Shown here in pieces: positions 8,290 through 16,707 of a stretch of 64,000 bases of DNA. Made by a program: the position numbers and the translations under genes. Origin of the DNA: Nakamurella flava. GTDB lineage: Bacteria; Actinomycetota; Actinomycetes; Mycobacteriales; Nakamurellaceae. Positions within the stretch are counted from its first letter, which is position 1. Every line of letters begins with the position of its first letter. Where the stretch lies: positions 62,001 to 126,000 of the forward strand of contig NZ_SZZH01000007.1 of the NCBI RefSeq assembly GCF_005298075.1, written 5' to 3'. The notes below the pieces were generated by a model, which ran no database searches, was not told where the DNA came from, and saw only the letters and a list, made by a program, of their open reading frames with translations.

Positions 8290-9189
8290 TCAGGCCGCCA
8301 CGGGCACGTCGTAGCCGCCGGCGGCGATGTCGACGAGCAGGGTCGGTCCGGTCGGGACCCAGCCGTACCGCTGACGGGTCAAGGTGCTGGTGGCCCGGAA
8401 GTCCTGACCGAAGAACATGCCCATCCAGCCGAAATGCGCGGCGGCATCGGCGGGATCGATCGATGCGGTCGGCAGATGCAGGCGCACGGCCAAGGCCTCG
8501 GCGATGCTCCGGGCCGAGATGCCCTCCTCGGCGACCGCGTGCGCGACGGACGCCGGGCCGGGCTCCTCGACGGCCATCCGGACGAGCCGGGCGGCGTCCT
8601 CTCGGTGCACCGCAGCCCACTGCGAGGTGCCGTCGCCGATGTACCCGCTGACGCCGCGGTCCCGGGCGATCTGGGCGATCGTTCGGATAAACCCGTGGTC
8701 GCCGGCGGTGCTGTGGACGCTGGGGGCGAATCGCAGCACCACCGGAGCGATGCCGTGGTCCTCGAGCGAGAGCAGGTACTCCGCGTTCGCCAGGCGCGGG
8801 TGTCGCCCTTCGTCGGTGTCGTCCTCGGTGGCCGGGCGGCCGTCGGCGAGGCCGGCGATGCCGGAAGCGATGGCGAGGACCTTGCCGGTGCCCTGCAGGG
8901 TGGCGCCGAACGTCTCGATGGCCGAGCGGTCGACCGCGATGGACGTTGCGAAATCGGCGAAGTCGTGAATGAACCCGAGATGGATCACTCCGTCGGCGTC
9001 TCCCGCGGCCGCCTGCAGAACGGCGAGGTCGGTCAGACCGCCGCGGACGACGCCCGCCCCGAGAGCGCGAACGGTGGCGGCGGACTGGTCGGAACGGGCC
9101 AGCCCGGTGACCTGATGGCCGGCGGCGAGCAACTCGCGGGTGACCGCGGAACCGATCCATCCGGACGCTCCGGTAACGAAATAGTGCAT
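8290..9189 (-). CDS. Extended SDR / NAD-dependent epimerase-like protein
   Basis: A 299-aa Rossmann protein with TGASGWIG at residues 6-13 and the extended SDR layout: RSDQSAATVRALG, a D-rich second strand, GVIHLGFIHDFADF, then a Ser-rich active-site region (AIASGIAGLA). A canonical YxxxK is not obvious; the Tyr sits in NAEYLLSLEDHG without the +4 Lys, so catalysis may differ from classic SDRs. It is divergent from a TetR gene with two operators between them, which suggests TetR-controlled induction by the substrate. Ribosome site is weak (AAGAGGCCGCC before the ATG). Confidence 0.85.
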   Translation of the reverse strand: MHYFVTGASGWIGSAVTRELLAAGHQVTGLARSDQSAATVRALGAGVVRGGLTDLAVLQAAAGDADGVIHLGFIHDFADFATSIAVDRSAIETFGATLQGTGKVLAIASGIAGLADGRPATEDDTDEGRHPRLANAEYLLSLEDHGIAPVVLRFAPSVHSTAGDHGFIRTIAQIARDRGVSGYIGDGTSQWAAVHREDAARLVRMAVEEPGPASVAHAVAEEGISARSIAEALAVRLHLPTASIDPADAAAHFGWMGMFFGQDFRATSTLTRQRYGWVPTGPTLLVDIAAGGYDVPVAA

Positions 9190-9206
9190 GGCGGCCTCTT
9201 CTCGTT

Positions 9207-9225
9207 GATGTCAGCGACTGACATC
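9207..9225. promoter_or_regulatory. TetR operator, site 1
   Basis: A perfect palindrome with 8-bp arms, GATGTCAG-CGA-CTGACATC, in the intergenic space between the SDR (start 9189) and TetR (start 9275) genes. A second copy lies 34 bp away, centre to centre. Confidence 0.8.
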
Positions 9226-9240
9226 GATGACGGTAGCACT

Positions 9241-9259
9241 CATGTCAGTGACTGTCATG
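9241..9259. promoter_or_regulatory. TetR operator, site 2
   Basis: CATGTCAG-TGA-CTGTCATG, the same operator with one mismatched arm position. It ends 4 nt before the TACGAT -10 box (9263-9268) of the TetR gene, so bound repressor would block tetR transcription as well. Confidence 0.78.
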
Positions 9260-9274
9260 GCCTACGATGCGTGG

Positions 9275-9835
9275 ATGGCGAGATGGGAACCCGGGGCGGC
9301 CGGTCGACTGCGGAAGGCCGCCGTCGAGCTGTTCGCCGAGCAGGGCATGGAGGAGACCACGGTCGCCGACATCGCCGCGCGGGCCGGCGTCACCGAGCGG
9401 ACGTTCTTCCGCCACTTCGCCGACAAGCGCGAGGTGCTCTTCAGTCCCCAGGACGACTTCGCTGCCGTCTTCATCGAGCCCATGCGGCAGGCCCCCGCGG
9501 GAGCAACTCCCCTGCAGGTGGTCAGGGCCGGGCTGCAGGGCAGTACGTCGTTCTTCCCCACCGAACGCCGGCCGGGTTCCCGCGTCCGGGCCGGCGTCAT
9601 CGCCGCTCACCCGGCGCTGCGCGAGCGCGAGTTGCTGAAGATGGACGACCTGGCCGAGCGCATGGCGGCGACGCTGCGGGACCGCGGGGTCGGGGAGCCG
9701 GCTGCGACATTGGCCGCCCGTTCCGGCACGGCGGTGTTCTCCGCCGCGTTCGGGGCTTGGCTCGCCGACGGCGAGACCCGTGAGCTCGCTGAGCTTCTCG
9801 ACGAAGGCCTGGCCGAGCTCAGCGCCCTGCGCTAG
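9275..9835 (+). CDS. TetR/AcrR-family repressor
   Basis: A 186-aa regulator. The N-terminal HTH spans residues 8-55 (RLRKAAVELFAEQGMEETTVADIAARAGVT ERTFFRHFADKREVL, written in two parts). The start at 9275 is preferred over upstream ATGs at 9227 and 9257: TACGAT lies 6 nt before it (leaderless), the family usually begins MxRWEP, and the earlier starts lie inside the operators. The C-terminal ligand domain is all-helical. It probably represses itself and the divergent SDR through the two palindromes. Confidence 0.88.
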   Translation: MARWEPGAAGRLRKAAVELFAEQGMEETTVADIAARAGVTERTFFRHFADKREVLFSPQDDFAAVFIEPMRQAPAGATPLQVVRAGLQGSTSFFPTERRPGSRVRAGVIAAHPALRERELLKMDDLAERMAATLRDRGVGEPAATLAARSGTAVFSAAFGAWLADGETRELAELLDEGLAELSALR

Positions 9836-9848
9836 CCCGGCGGGTCGG

Positions 9849-10496
9849 CTAGCTGCTGAACGCGGCGGTCGAACTCCACGTACCCGCGATCGGAAAGCGG
9901 CGCACGTCCGTGCCGCGTCGAGCGGTCATCTCGAGGTGGCACAGGCTGATCGAGTACTGCACCGGCTGTTCGCCGGGCCGGCAGGTGATGTTCTCCAGCG
10001 GTGCGACCCAGACCGTGCGCAGCACCCAGCCGGGCGCGTTGGCGGGAATGCTGGAGTTGCGGTAGCCGAGGTCCAGGTCCTGGCGCGTGGTCCGCACCAG
10101 GGTCACGCGCTTCTGCTTGGTCGTGGTGTCGGTGCAGCCGTACCGGCGGGTCACCGTGCCGGTCGCTCCACCGTCCCACCAGGTGTTCGGGCCTCCGGGC
10201 AGGGCGACACCGTTCAGCGTGGCGTCGATCTCGATGCCGCCGCACCCCCGGGCGTAGTCCACGCTGCCGCCCAGGAGAATCTCTCGCCCGGACGAAATGG
10301 TGCAGTCGCCCGGGCTCTCGTAGTACGGCTCGGTGCTGACGTCCTCCAGGACGGGCCGATAGGGGGCATTGCCCACCACTAGCCGCACCTGGACCTCGAT
10401 TCTGGGTGCCGGAGCAGCCGCGGTGGCCGGGAGCGCCCCGGTGAGACCGGCGGCGCAGGCCACCGCGACGGCAAGCAGGGCACGGGCGATCTTCAC
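9849..10496 (-). CDS. Secreted protein of unknown function
   Basis: A 215-aa protein with a clear Sec signal peptide (KIARALLAVAVACAAGLTGALPATAAA, cut near residue 27). The mature part is beta-rich with several Cys (GDCTISSG, YARGCGGIEID, RRYGCTD, NITCRPGE, SLCHLEM) likely forming disulfides. No family is recognised. The start is GTG at 10496 behind a GGGGGGA ribosome site. A 7-bp inverted repeat CCGGACG/CGTCCGG at 10506-10524 lies just upstream. It converges on the TetR gene. Confidence 0.75.
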   Translation of the reverse strand: MKIARALLAVAVACAAGLTGALPATAAAPAPRIEVQVRLVVGNAPYRPVLEDVSTEPYYESPGDCTISSGREILLGGSVDYARGCGGIEIDATLNGVALPGGPNTWWDGGATGTVTRRYGCTDTTTKQKRVTLVRTTRQDLDLGYRNSSIPANAPGWVLRTVWVAPLENITCRPGEQPVQYSISLCHLEMTARRGTDVRRFPIAGTWSSTAAFSS

Positions 10497-10727
10497 TGGG
10501 TCCCCCCGGACGACAGGCGTCCGGACGGTGTGCGCGGACGGGCCGGGCGAATCGTGTCACCCGACCGCGGATCGTCGATAGCGACCGGCGGAGTGACACC
10601 CGCCGCTCGGCTCGCGACTTCGGTTGCACACAGGGTCATCTCGGATCGGCGAGTGGATGACGCAGGCGAGGGCGGGGCCGGCGCTCGGCCGCCGTGTCCG
10701 ACCGGGCCGCCGACCCCGTCTCGGTGG

Positions 10728-11477
10728 TCAGTCCGTCGTGTCGTCGGGCCGGTAGACCGAGATGTGCCGGACGGAGCGGTGTTCGAAGCGGTGCCCGTCC
10801 CAGTCCTCCCATCGTTCGGTCAGCCGCAGGCCGGCGCACCGCGCCATCAGATCGACCTCGGCCGGGAACGCGTAGCGGCTGATCTCCGGGGTCTTGCGCA
10901 GCTCGCCGGACCGCAGATAGGCCTGTCCGATCGCCGCGATCTGGTTCACCCGGTCGACCTGCACGCTGCACAGCAGCAGCGACTCGCGATCCAGGTGCTG
11001 GATCATGGTGTCAGTGCCGCCGGGCAGGGAGTGGAACCGGGTCGGCTCGTACAGCTCGACGATCAGCGCACCGTCGTCGCTCAGGTGCCGTCGGGCGTTG
11101 CGGAGCACCTCGATCTGCAGGTCCTGGCTCGGCACCATGAACAGGGTGTTCAACGCGATCAGCACGGTGTCATGGGTGCCGCCGCAGTCGACGTCGGTGA
11201 AGTCGCCGAGGGTCGTCATGATCGGCAGGTCGGCGGTCTTGGCGGCCAGCTGCTCCAGCATGCGCGGCGAGGCGTCGACCCCGTGCACCTTGATACCCCG
11301 CTCGGCCAGAGCCAGGGCGATCCGCCCGGTGCCGATGCCGAATTCGAGGACGGTCCCGGCCGGCGGCGTGCGGTCGGCGACGAACGCGGCCGCGGCGTCC
11401 ACGTCCGGCGTGACCGGGTAGATGAGGTCATAGATGTCGGCGAGACCGTCGCCGTACAGCGCGGGGTCGAGTTGCAT
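10728..11477 (-). CDS. SAM-dependent methyltransferase
   Basis: A 249-aa class I methyltransferase. Motif I is VLEFGIGTGRIALALAE (about residue 40-56), followed by the acidic strand VHGVDASPRML and motif post-II GDFTDVDC. Start at 11477 has GAGGAG upstream. It lies 98 nt downstream of the M16 peptidase gene on the same strand and may close the lanthipeptide operon. N-terminal N-methylation is known in class V lanthipeptides, so a tailoring role is plausible, but a small-molecule methyltransferase outside the cluster cannot be excluded. Confidence 0.82.
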   Translation of the reverse strand: MQLDPALYGDGLADIYDLIYPVTPDVDAAAAFVADRTPPAGTVLEFGIGTGRIALALAERGIKVHGVDASPRMLEQLAAKTADLPIMTTLGDFTDVDCGGTHDTVLIALNTLFMVPSQDLQIEVLRNARRHLSDDGALIVELYEPTRFHSLPGGTDTMIQHLDRESLLLCSVQVDRVNQIAAIGQAYLRSGELRKTPEISRYAFPAEVDLMARCAGLRLTERWEDWDGHRFEHRSVRHISVYRPDDTTD

Positions 11478-11575
11478 CGCTGGTCTCCTCAGGCTCGGAA
11501 CGGGACGGCGGCCGGGGGGATGGACCGCTCGGTGCACCCACGGGGCGGGTACTGGAACCAGCAGACCGCCACCGG

Positions 11576-14080
11576 CTATCGCACCGACTTCACCGCCCTA
11601 TCCGCGGCGACGGCGCCCAGCACCACCCCGCCGAACCGTTCGAACCGGAACAGCTCGGCCGCGCGGTCGCGGATCTCGTCGGCCGGCACGGTGGCCAACC
11701 CGGCGTCCAGCTCCTCCAGCCAGGGCACCGGCCGCCCGGCGGCCAGCCCACCGACGACGGCAGCGGCCAGCCCGGCCGGGGAGTCGGCCACCGACCGCAG
11801 CTGCCCGCGGCAGAACTGCCGGGCTCGGGTGATCTCGTCGGCGGAGAACGGGTCGTCGGACAGCGCCCGGCATTCGCCGGCCAGGTCGGACAGCACCGTG
11901 CGGACCTGGGTGGGGTCGACCTCGGTCCGCAGGAACACCCGGGGCCGATCGAGCAGGACGTCCCGGCCGAACAGTGGGGTCCACCCGTTCGTCCGGCCAC
12001 GGCGGACCAGTCGGGAGTCGAACCAGCTGCCGAAGATCGCGGTCGCCAGGTAGGCGGCCGCTTCGTCCGTGCCGGTCCGCGGACCATGGTGCGGGCCGAT
12101 CCAGGCGGTCAACGCCACGTGGACCCGGTCGGCGCCGGGGACCGGGACCGGGTGGATGCCGGGCGGGCCCGGCGCCCACCGGGGGCCGCCTGCGGCGGGC
12201 GCGTGCGGCGGCCGCCGGAGAGCGAGCAGTGCTGCGAACCACCCGGCGGGCAGGTTGGAGCCGGTCGGGCCGGTCAGCACCACAGATCCGGCACCCAGCC
12301 CGGCCAGGACGTCACCCGGGTCGACGGCGGCGGCCGGCTCCACCGGTCCGGACCCGAGGGTCAGCACCCGTTGCATGTCGTCGGCCAACCAGGACGGTGA
12401 TCGGGGCAACGGGACGACACCGGTCGCACCCGGCCGGGAGCCCGACTCGCAGCGCAGGGCGGAGCCGATGGCTTCCAACCAGCCGGGGACGTCGGTGACG
12501 GGTCCGGCGGCGGAGAGGGTCAGCCACTGCCCGTCGGTACCGGCCTGCACCGTGGCCGGCAGGACGGAACGCAGGTGGGCGATGGTCTCGTCGACCGCGC
12601 CGGGCCGGGCCCAGCCGGTCTCCCCCCACGGCCACCGCGCGGCCAGGTGGACGGGGGCGTCCCGGTCGGGTCGAGCCGCACCCGGTAGCAGGACGACCCG
12701 CAGCCCGTTGTCGTCGGTCAGGGTCCGGGTCGGCACCTGGAAGCCGGTGTCGGCGGGCGCCGCTGGAAACCCCGGCGGGTCGGCCGGGCGTGGCCGCGCA
12801 GGGGTGGGGCTGGTGACGACGGTCGGGATGGGTCGGGCCGCGGAGGCGGGGCGCAGCTCGATCCCGCCGGCCGGGGCCGCGGCGAGAGCAGCGGCGGCGG
12901 CGGCGAAGTCGGACCGGGACACCGCGGCCACCGCGGCGGGCAGCTCATCCACCAGGGTGGGCCGGTCGAACAGCAGCTCAGTCCGCCCCAGGGCCCGGGT
13001 GCGTTCGGTGAGATCGTCGGCCGCGCCGAGCAGGTCGTCCCGGGCGGCACGGGCGGCAGCCTGCCGGGCCTCGTCGGGAATGCCATCGGCCGACCAGTCG
13101 GAGAGGGTCGTCCGGACGGTCCGCAACCAGCGGGGTCCGGTGTCCCCCCTCGACAGTGGGCCGGTGACCACGAGGACCTCGGGGCCACTGACGTCGAGCG
13201 GGCCGAAGAAACCCAGGCCGGTCGACCGGTCGGGATGACGGTGTCCGAGGGCCCGGCAAACGGTGAGAGTGGCCGCGTAGTGGGCGATGTCCTGACCCGT
13301 GACGGTGCGATCGGGGAGGACGAGTCCGGCGGCGGCCACACCGGGTATCGGGCCGAGCGGGCCGGTGTCGTACCGCCACTGGTCGGCGGTTCGGCGCGGC
13401 CCCGCGGGTGCGGGCGCCGGCGCGGGCGGTCGGCCCGGCAGCTCACCGAAGAACCCGTCGATCACCCTCCGGGTCTCGGCCGGGTCGAAGGCGCCGGAGA
13501 CGGTGAGCACCGTGTTCGCCGCGGTGTAGTGCTCCCGCAGGAACGCCCGGCAGTCGGACACGCTGGTGCGCAACAGTTGTCGGGGGTCGCCGTAGCCGTC
13601 GTGGGCGTCGGCGAAGTCGTCGAACAGCACCGGCGGGAGCCGCGGCCACGGCAACCCGCCGTACCGGTGGTCGCCGGTGGCCTGCCGGATCTCGTCGACG
13701 ACGACGGTCAGTTGGTCGGTCAGCGTGGCGGCGGTGACGACCGGGGCCCGCAGGCGGTCGGCGTCGGCGAACAGCAGGCCCTCGAGCGCGGACGGCGGGG
13801 CGACCTGGTGGAACTCGGTGTAGTCCGGGTGGGTGGTGCCGTTGACCAGTCCGCCGACCCGATGGACCGGGGCGCGGAACGCCCCGGCCGGCACCGCGGC
13901 GGAGCCCTCGAAGAACAGGTGCTCCACCAGATGGGCCAGGCCCTCCTGGCCGGGGCGCTCGTGGCGGAAGCCCACCCCGACGGTGAGGCCGACGGCCACC
14001 CGGCCACGCCGGTGGTCGGGGTCCAGGACGACCCGCAGCCCGTTGGCCAACCGGTACCGCACGGGTGAGGACGTGGTCAT
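11576..14080 (-). CDS. M16-family zinc peptidase of the lanthipeptide cluster
   Basis: An 834-aa two-half insulinase-type peptidase without signal peptide. The N-terminal half carries the inverted zinc motif HLVEH (His50, Glu53, His54) and the distal Glu130 in VVVDEIRQ, so it should be active. The C-terminal half begins near residue 410 (TLTDDNGLRVVLLPG), lacks a zinc motif and has the GSWFDSRLVRRGRTNGW substrate loop of the regulatory half. The start overlaps the upstream stop (ATGA). As the exporter has no C39 domain, this is the best candidate for leader removal; final trimming of the peptide is an alternative. Confidence 0.88.
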   Translation of the reverse strand: MTTSSPVRYRLANGLRVVLDPDHRRGRVAVGLTVGVGFRHERPGQEGLAHLVEHLFFEGSAAVPAGAFRAPVHRVGGLVNGTTHPDYTEFHQVAPPSALEGLLFADADRLRAPVVTAATLTDQLTVVVDEIRQATGDHRYGGLPWPRLPPVLFDDFADAHDGYGDPRQLLRTSVSDCRAFLREHYTAANTVLTVSGAFDPAETRRVIDGFFGELPGRPPAPAPAPAGPRRTADQWRYDTGPLGPIPGVAAAGLVLPDRTVTGQDIAHYAATLTVCRALGHRHPDRSTGLGFFGPLDVSGPEVLVVTGPLSRGDTGPRWLRTVRTTLSDWSADGIPDEARQAAARAARDDLLGAADDLTERTRALGRTELLFDRPTLVDELPAAVAAVSRSDFAAAAAALAAAPAGGIELRPASAARPIPTVVTSPTPARPRPADPPGFPAAPADTGFQVPTRTLTDDNGLRVVLLPGAARPDRDAPVHLAARWPWGETGWARPGAVDETIAHLRSVLPATVQAGTDGQWLTLSAAGPVTDVPGWLEAIGSALRCESGSRPGATGVVPLPRSPSWLADDMQRVLTLGSGPVEPAAAVDPGDVLAGLGAGSVVLTGPTGSNLPAGWFAALLALRRPPHAPAAGGPRWAPGPPGIHPVPVPGADRVHVALTAWIGPHHGPRTGTDEAAAYLATAIFGSWFDSRLVRRGRTNGWTPLFGRDVLLDRPRVFLRTEVDPTQVRTVLSDLAGECRALSDDPFSADEITRARQFCRGQLRSVADSPAGLAAAVVGGLAAGRPVPWLEELDAGLATVPADEIRDRAAELFRFERFGGVVLGAVAADRAVKSVR

Positions 14081-15048
14081 GACTGCTCCCGTTCCGGCCG
14101 TCCCGCCGCCCCGGCCGACTGGTCGATGAGGAAGGCCAGGAAATCGGCGTACTCGCGCAGGATGTCGGCGCTGCCGTGCGTGTAGGCGCTGAAGTCGTGG
14201 ACGTGCAGGGTGATCCGCAGGGCCGCGTGTCGGCTCCAGTCGGGGCCGAGGTCCTGCCCGTACCCGGTGAACAGTGCGGTCAGCAGCTCGGGCAGGCCGG
14301 TGGACCGGCCCAGCTGCCAGCTCAGTTCGACCAGCTCGCCGACGACCCAGCCGAGGTCCCACGTCCACGGGGCGACCGCGAGATCCTCGCCGGTGAGCAG
14401 CACCGGATCGCCGCCGGCCCCACCGGGGACGAGCGAGCCCAGTCCGGGGGCGCCGTGGCAGCGCACCGCCGGGGAGCGGGCGACGTCCGTCGTCCACCGG
14501 CGCAGCAGCTCCCATCGGTCGGTGCCCACCACCGCGACGAGCCGGTCCCGCGCCGGCGGGGCGTCACCGATCGCGGCCGCGCCGTCGAGCCAGTGGTGCA
14601 GCCGCCGCCAGCCGCGGGGCAGTCGATGCGCGGCTGCCGGGTCGGCGTCCGCCGGGTCGGGCCCGAGCCACGACGCGGGCCCGCTGTCGTGCAGTCGCCG
14701 CAGCAGCCGGCCCAGTCCGTGCAGTTCACCGGCCAGTTCGTGACCGCGGTCGGTGTACAGCAGCAGGGAGGCGGCGGCCGCCGGGGCGTCGGCCCGGTAC
14801 CACCGGGCGGTCCCGTCGGGAGCACCCAGCGCCAGCCGCACCGCCCCCCGGGTCTCCGGGACCGTCAGCGCCAGCAGGGCCGGGTCGGCCGAGCGGGCCG
14901 GGTCGGCGAACGGCTCCGGAGCGGCCGCGCCGGGGCGGCGGGTCCAGCGGTAGCCGTGGTCGTCGTCGCCGTCGATCTCGGTCCGCAGTAGCGCGGTGCC
15001 GAAGCGGCGGGGCGGGGCGGGGGCGGTGCGGTATTCGGTCATCGGCAT
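14077..15048 (-). CDS. Degenerate phosphotransferase-like protein of the lanthipeptide cluster
   Basis: A 323-aa protein whose C-terminal half recalls aminoglycoside/choline kinase folds: HELAGELHGLGRLLRRLH, then HGAPGLGS at residues 198-205 where active kinases have HGDxxxxN, and LLTGEDLAVAPWTWDLG where they have DWE. The catalytic Asp is replaced by Ala200, so it is probably not a kinase. In class V lanthipeptide and thioamitide clusters a second kinase-like protein accompanies the active one; a cyclase, lyase or scaffold role is inferred. ATG at 15048 overlaps the LanD stop by one base (TGATG); GTG at 15051 is an alternative. Confidence 0.7.
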   Translation of the reverse strand: MPMTEYRTAPAPPRRFGTALLRTEIDGDDDHGYRWTRRPGAAAPEPFADPARSADPALLALTVPETRGAVRLALGAPDGTARWYRADAPAAAASLLLYTDRGHELAGELHGLGRLLRRLHDSGPASWLGPDPADADPAAAHRLPRGWRRLHHWLDGAAAIGDAPPARDRLVAVVGTDRWELLRRWTTDVARSPAVRCHGAPGLGSLVPGGAGGDPVLLTGEDLAVAPWTWDLGWVVGELVELSWQLGRSTGLPELLTALFTGYGQDLGPDWSRHAALRITLHVHDFSAYTHGSADILREYADFLAFLIDQSAGAAGRPEREQS

Positions 15049-15686
15049 CACGCGCTCCGCGGGTAGCGGGTCCGATCGGTCGCATCCGGGCTGCCGGTGA
15101 GTTCACTGCGGAGCCGGGCGATCTCGATCAGGCAGTCGGGCACCAGGGCCGGCGCCCACGAGTCGGGCCGGCCGGTGGTGGTGCTGACGCCCGGGCGCGG
15201 CGGGACGACCCGGGTGGTGCGCCGGGCGGACAGCGTCCGCACGTGCGACCGGTAGGCCTCGCTGTCCGTGCCGCCGGGGGGCAGCGCGGGCGCGAGCACG
15301 ACCGGGACGGTGGCGCACTGGGCGGCCAGCAGCGAGGGTGAGTCGGCCAGGCCGAGAGCCAGCCGGGCCGTGTAGTGGAACGTCGCCGGGAAGATCAGGA
15401 TGGCCTGCGCCCACTCGAGGAAATCGACGTGCCGGGCGGTGGTCTCGCTCTCCGGCCAGGTGTCGTCGAGCACCCGGCCGGTGACTCGGCCGTGCAGGGC
15501 GGCCGGTCGCACGAACCGGTGGGCCCCGCGGGTGAGCACGATGTCGACCGTCAGCTCGGGGCGGTATGTTCGCAGCCACGTGGCCCAGAACGGGAGGTCC
15601 CCGGTGGCGACGGACCCGGTCGCCACCAACAGCAGGCGGTCGACACCCAGGTCCGGTCCGTCGGTCCCGACGTCACCGGCGATCAC
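15048..15686 (-). CDS. LanD-like flavoprotein cysteine decarboxylase
   Basis: A 212-aa HFCD-type flavoprotein (EpiD/PPC-decarboxylase superfamily). It shows the N-terminal LLLVATGSVATGDLPFW FMN-binding strand-loop, a central His in ARHVDFLEWAQAILIFPATFHYTARLALGLADS (written here only as motif), and VPVVLAPALPP. It should oxidatively decarboxylate the C-terminal Cys of the precursors to an enethiol, the first step to AviCys/AviMeCys. All three precursors end in Cys, which supports this. The GTG start at 15686 has a superb GGGAGGTGG site and overlaps the upstream stop (GTGA). Confidence 0.85.
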   Translation of the reverse strand: MIAGDVGTDGPDLGVDRLLLVATGSVATGDLPFWATWLRTYRPELTVDIVLTRGAHRFVRPAALHGRVTGRVLDDTWPESETTARHVDFLEWAQAILIFPATFHYTARLALGLADSPSLLAAQCATVPVVLAPALPPGGTDSEAYRSHVRTLSARRTTRVVPPRPGVSTTTGRPDSWAPALVPDCLIEIARLRSELTGSPDATDRTRYPRSA

Positions 15687-16645
15687 GGGGCCACCTCCCG
15701 CACCAGGGTCTCCAGTTCCCGCAGCGCCGCACCGGCGCCCTCGGTCTGGCAGACGCCGCTGACGTTGAGCACGACCTCGTCGACCCCGGCGTCGACGTAG
15801 GCGCGGACCTTCTTGACCAGCCCGTCCAGGTCGTCGAACAGAAATCCGTCGCCGTCGACCAGCCGGCGGGCCGAACCGGCCGGGTCGGTCGGGTCGATGG
15901 GAATGCCGGCCCGGCCCAGCATGTCGACGTAGTGCGGGAGCCGCAGGTGCGCGGAATTGCTGGCCAGCACGATGGTGGCCAGGTCCCGGTCGGCTCGCCG
16001 GATCGCGATCGGCACCATGGCGGCGACCCGGGGAGCGGGGCGGCCGGCGCGAGCGGCCCCGGCCCGCAGCGCCGGGAGCAGCGTGTCCCGCAGGTGCGCG
16101 GCCGGGGCCAGCCAGGTGATGGCGACGTCGGCCACCTCGCCGGCCAGTCCGGCCATCCCGGACCGCAGCACCCCGACCCCGACCTCCACCGGCGGTGCGG
16201 GGAGCGGGGCCAGTCCCGTGTCGCAGTGGACGTAGTCGCCCCTGCCCGGCCCGCCGCCCCCGTCGAGCACCGAGCGGACCGTCGTGAGGTACTCCCGGGT
16301 GGCGGTCAGCTGGCTGACGTAGGGGCGCCCGAGCACGGATTGCTGGAACGAGCGGGCGCCCGGCCCGAAACCGGCGACGTACGGGTGCCCGGTGACGGCG
16401 GCCAGGGTGCGGGCCTGCAGTGCCGCCTCCACCGGGTGCCGCATCGGCATCAGCGTCACCCCGGTCGCGCACGGCACCCGGAAACCGCCCCCGGCGACGG
16501 CCGCGAAGCTGACGGCCGGGTCGACCGCCAGGGTCTGGCCCTGCCACAGCCGTCGCGCGGCGGTCCACTGCACCAGGGCCGCGTACGGCAGGAGCTGTTC
16601 GGCCCGCAGGGGGGCCACCGGGGCCAGGATCGAGATGTCGGACAT
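15683..16645 (-). CDS. LLM-class F420-dependent oxidoreductase
   Basis: A 320-aa luciferase-like (beta/alpha)8 flavin/F420 protein: ISILAPVAPLRAEQLLPYAALVQ, ATGVTLMPMRHPVEAALQARTLA, YVAGFGPGARSF and DEVVLNVSGVC mark the barrel. In lexapeptide-type class V clusters an F420H2-dependent reductase of this class turns dehydroalanine into D-alanine; the same role is inferred here. GAGGAG precedes the ATG. It sits between the exporter and the LanD-like gene and is translationally coupled to the latter. Confidence 0.85.
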   Translation of the reverse strand: MSDISILAPVAPLRAEQLLPYAALVQWTAARRLWQGQTLAVDPAVSFAAVAGGGFRVPCATGVTLMPMRHPVEAALQARTLAAVTGHPYVAGFGPGARSFQQSVLGRPYVSQLTATREYLTTVRSVLDGGGGPGRGDYVHCDTGLAPLPAPPVEVGVGVLRSGMAGLAGEVADVAITWLAPAAHLRDTLLPALRAGAARAGRPAPRVAAMVPIAIRRADRDLATIVLASNSAHLRLPHYVDMLGRAGIPIDPTDPAGSARRLVDGDGFLFDDLDGLVKKVRAYVDAGVDEVVLNVSGVCQTEGAGAALRELETLVREVAP

Positions 16646-16707
16646 GTGCGGTCTCCTCGGGTGACGGCCGGCGCGAGGCCGGGCGGGTGCGGGGATGCGG
16701 GTCGGCG

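Noticed and set aside
7598-9160. 520-codon minus-strand open frame opposite tadA and through the SDR
   Set aside because: Shadow of the SDR frame and of tadA; Arg/Pro-rich without motifs.
10576-10582. Single CGATAGC near the secreted-protein gene as a SARP site
   Set aside because: Only one heptamer, no partner at 11 bp; single copies occur by chance.
14077-15048. Active aminoglycoside phosphotransferase
   Set aside because: The catalytic Asp (HGD) is Ala and the DWE metal motif is missing.
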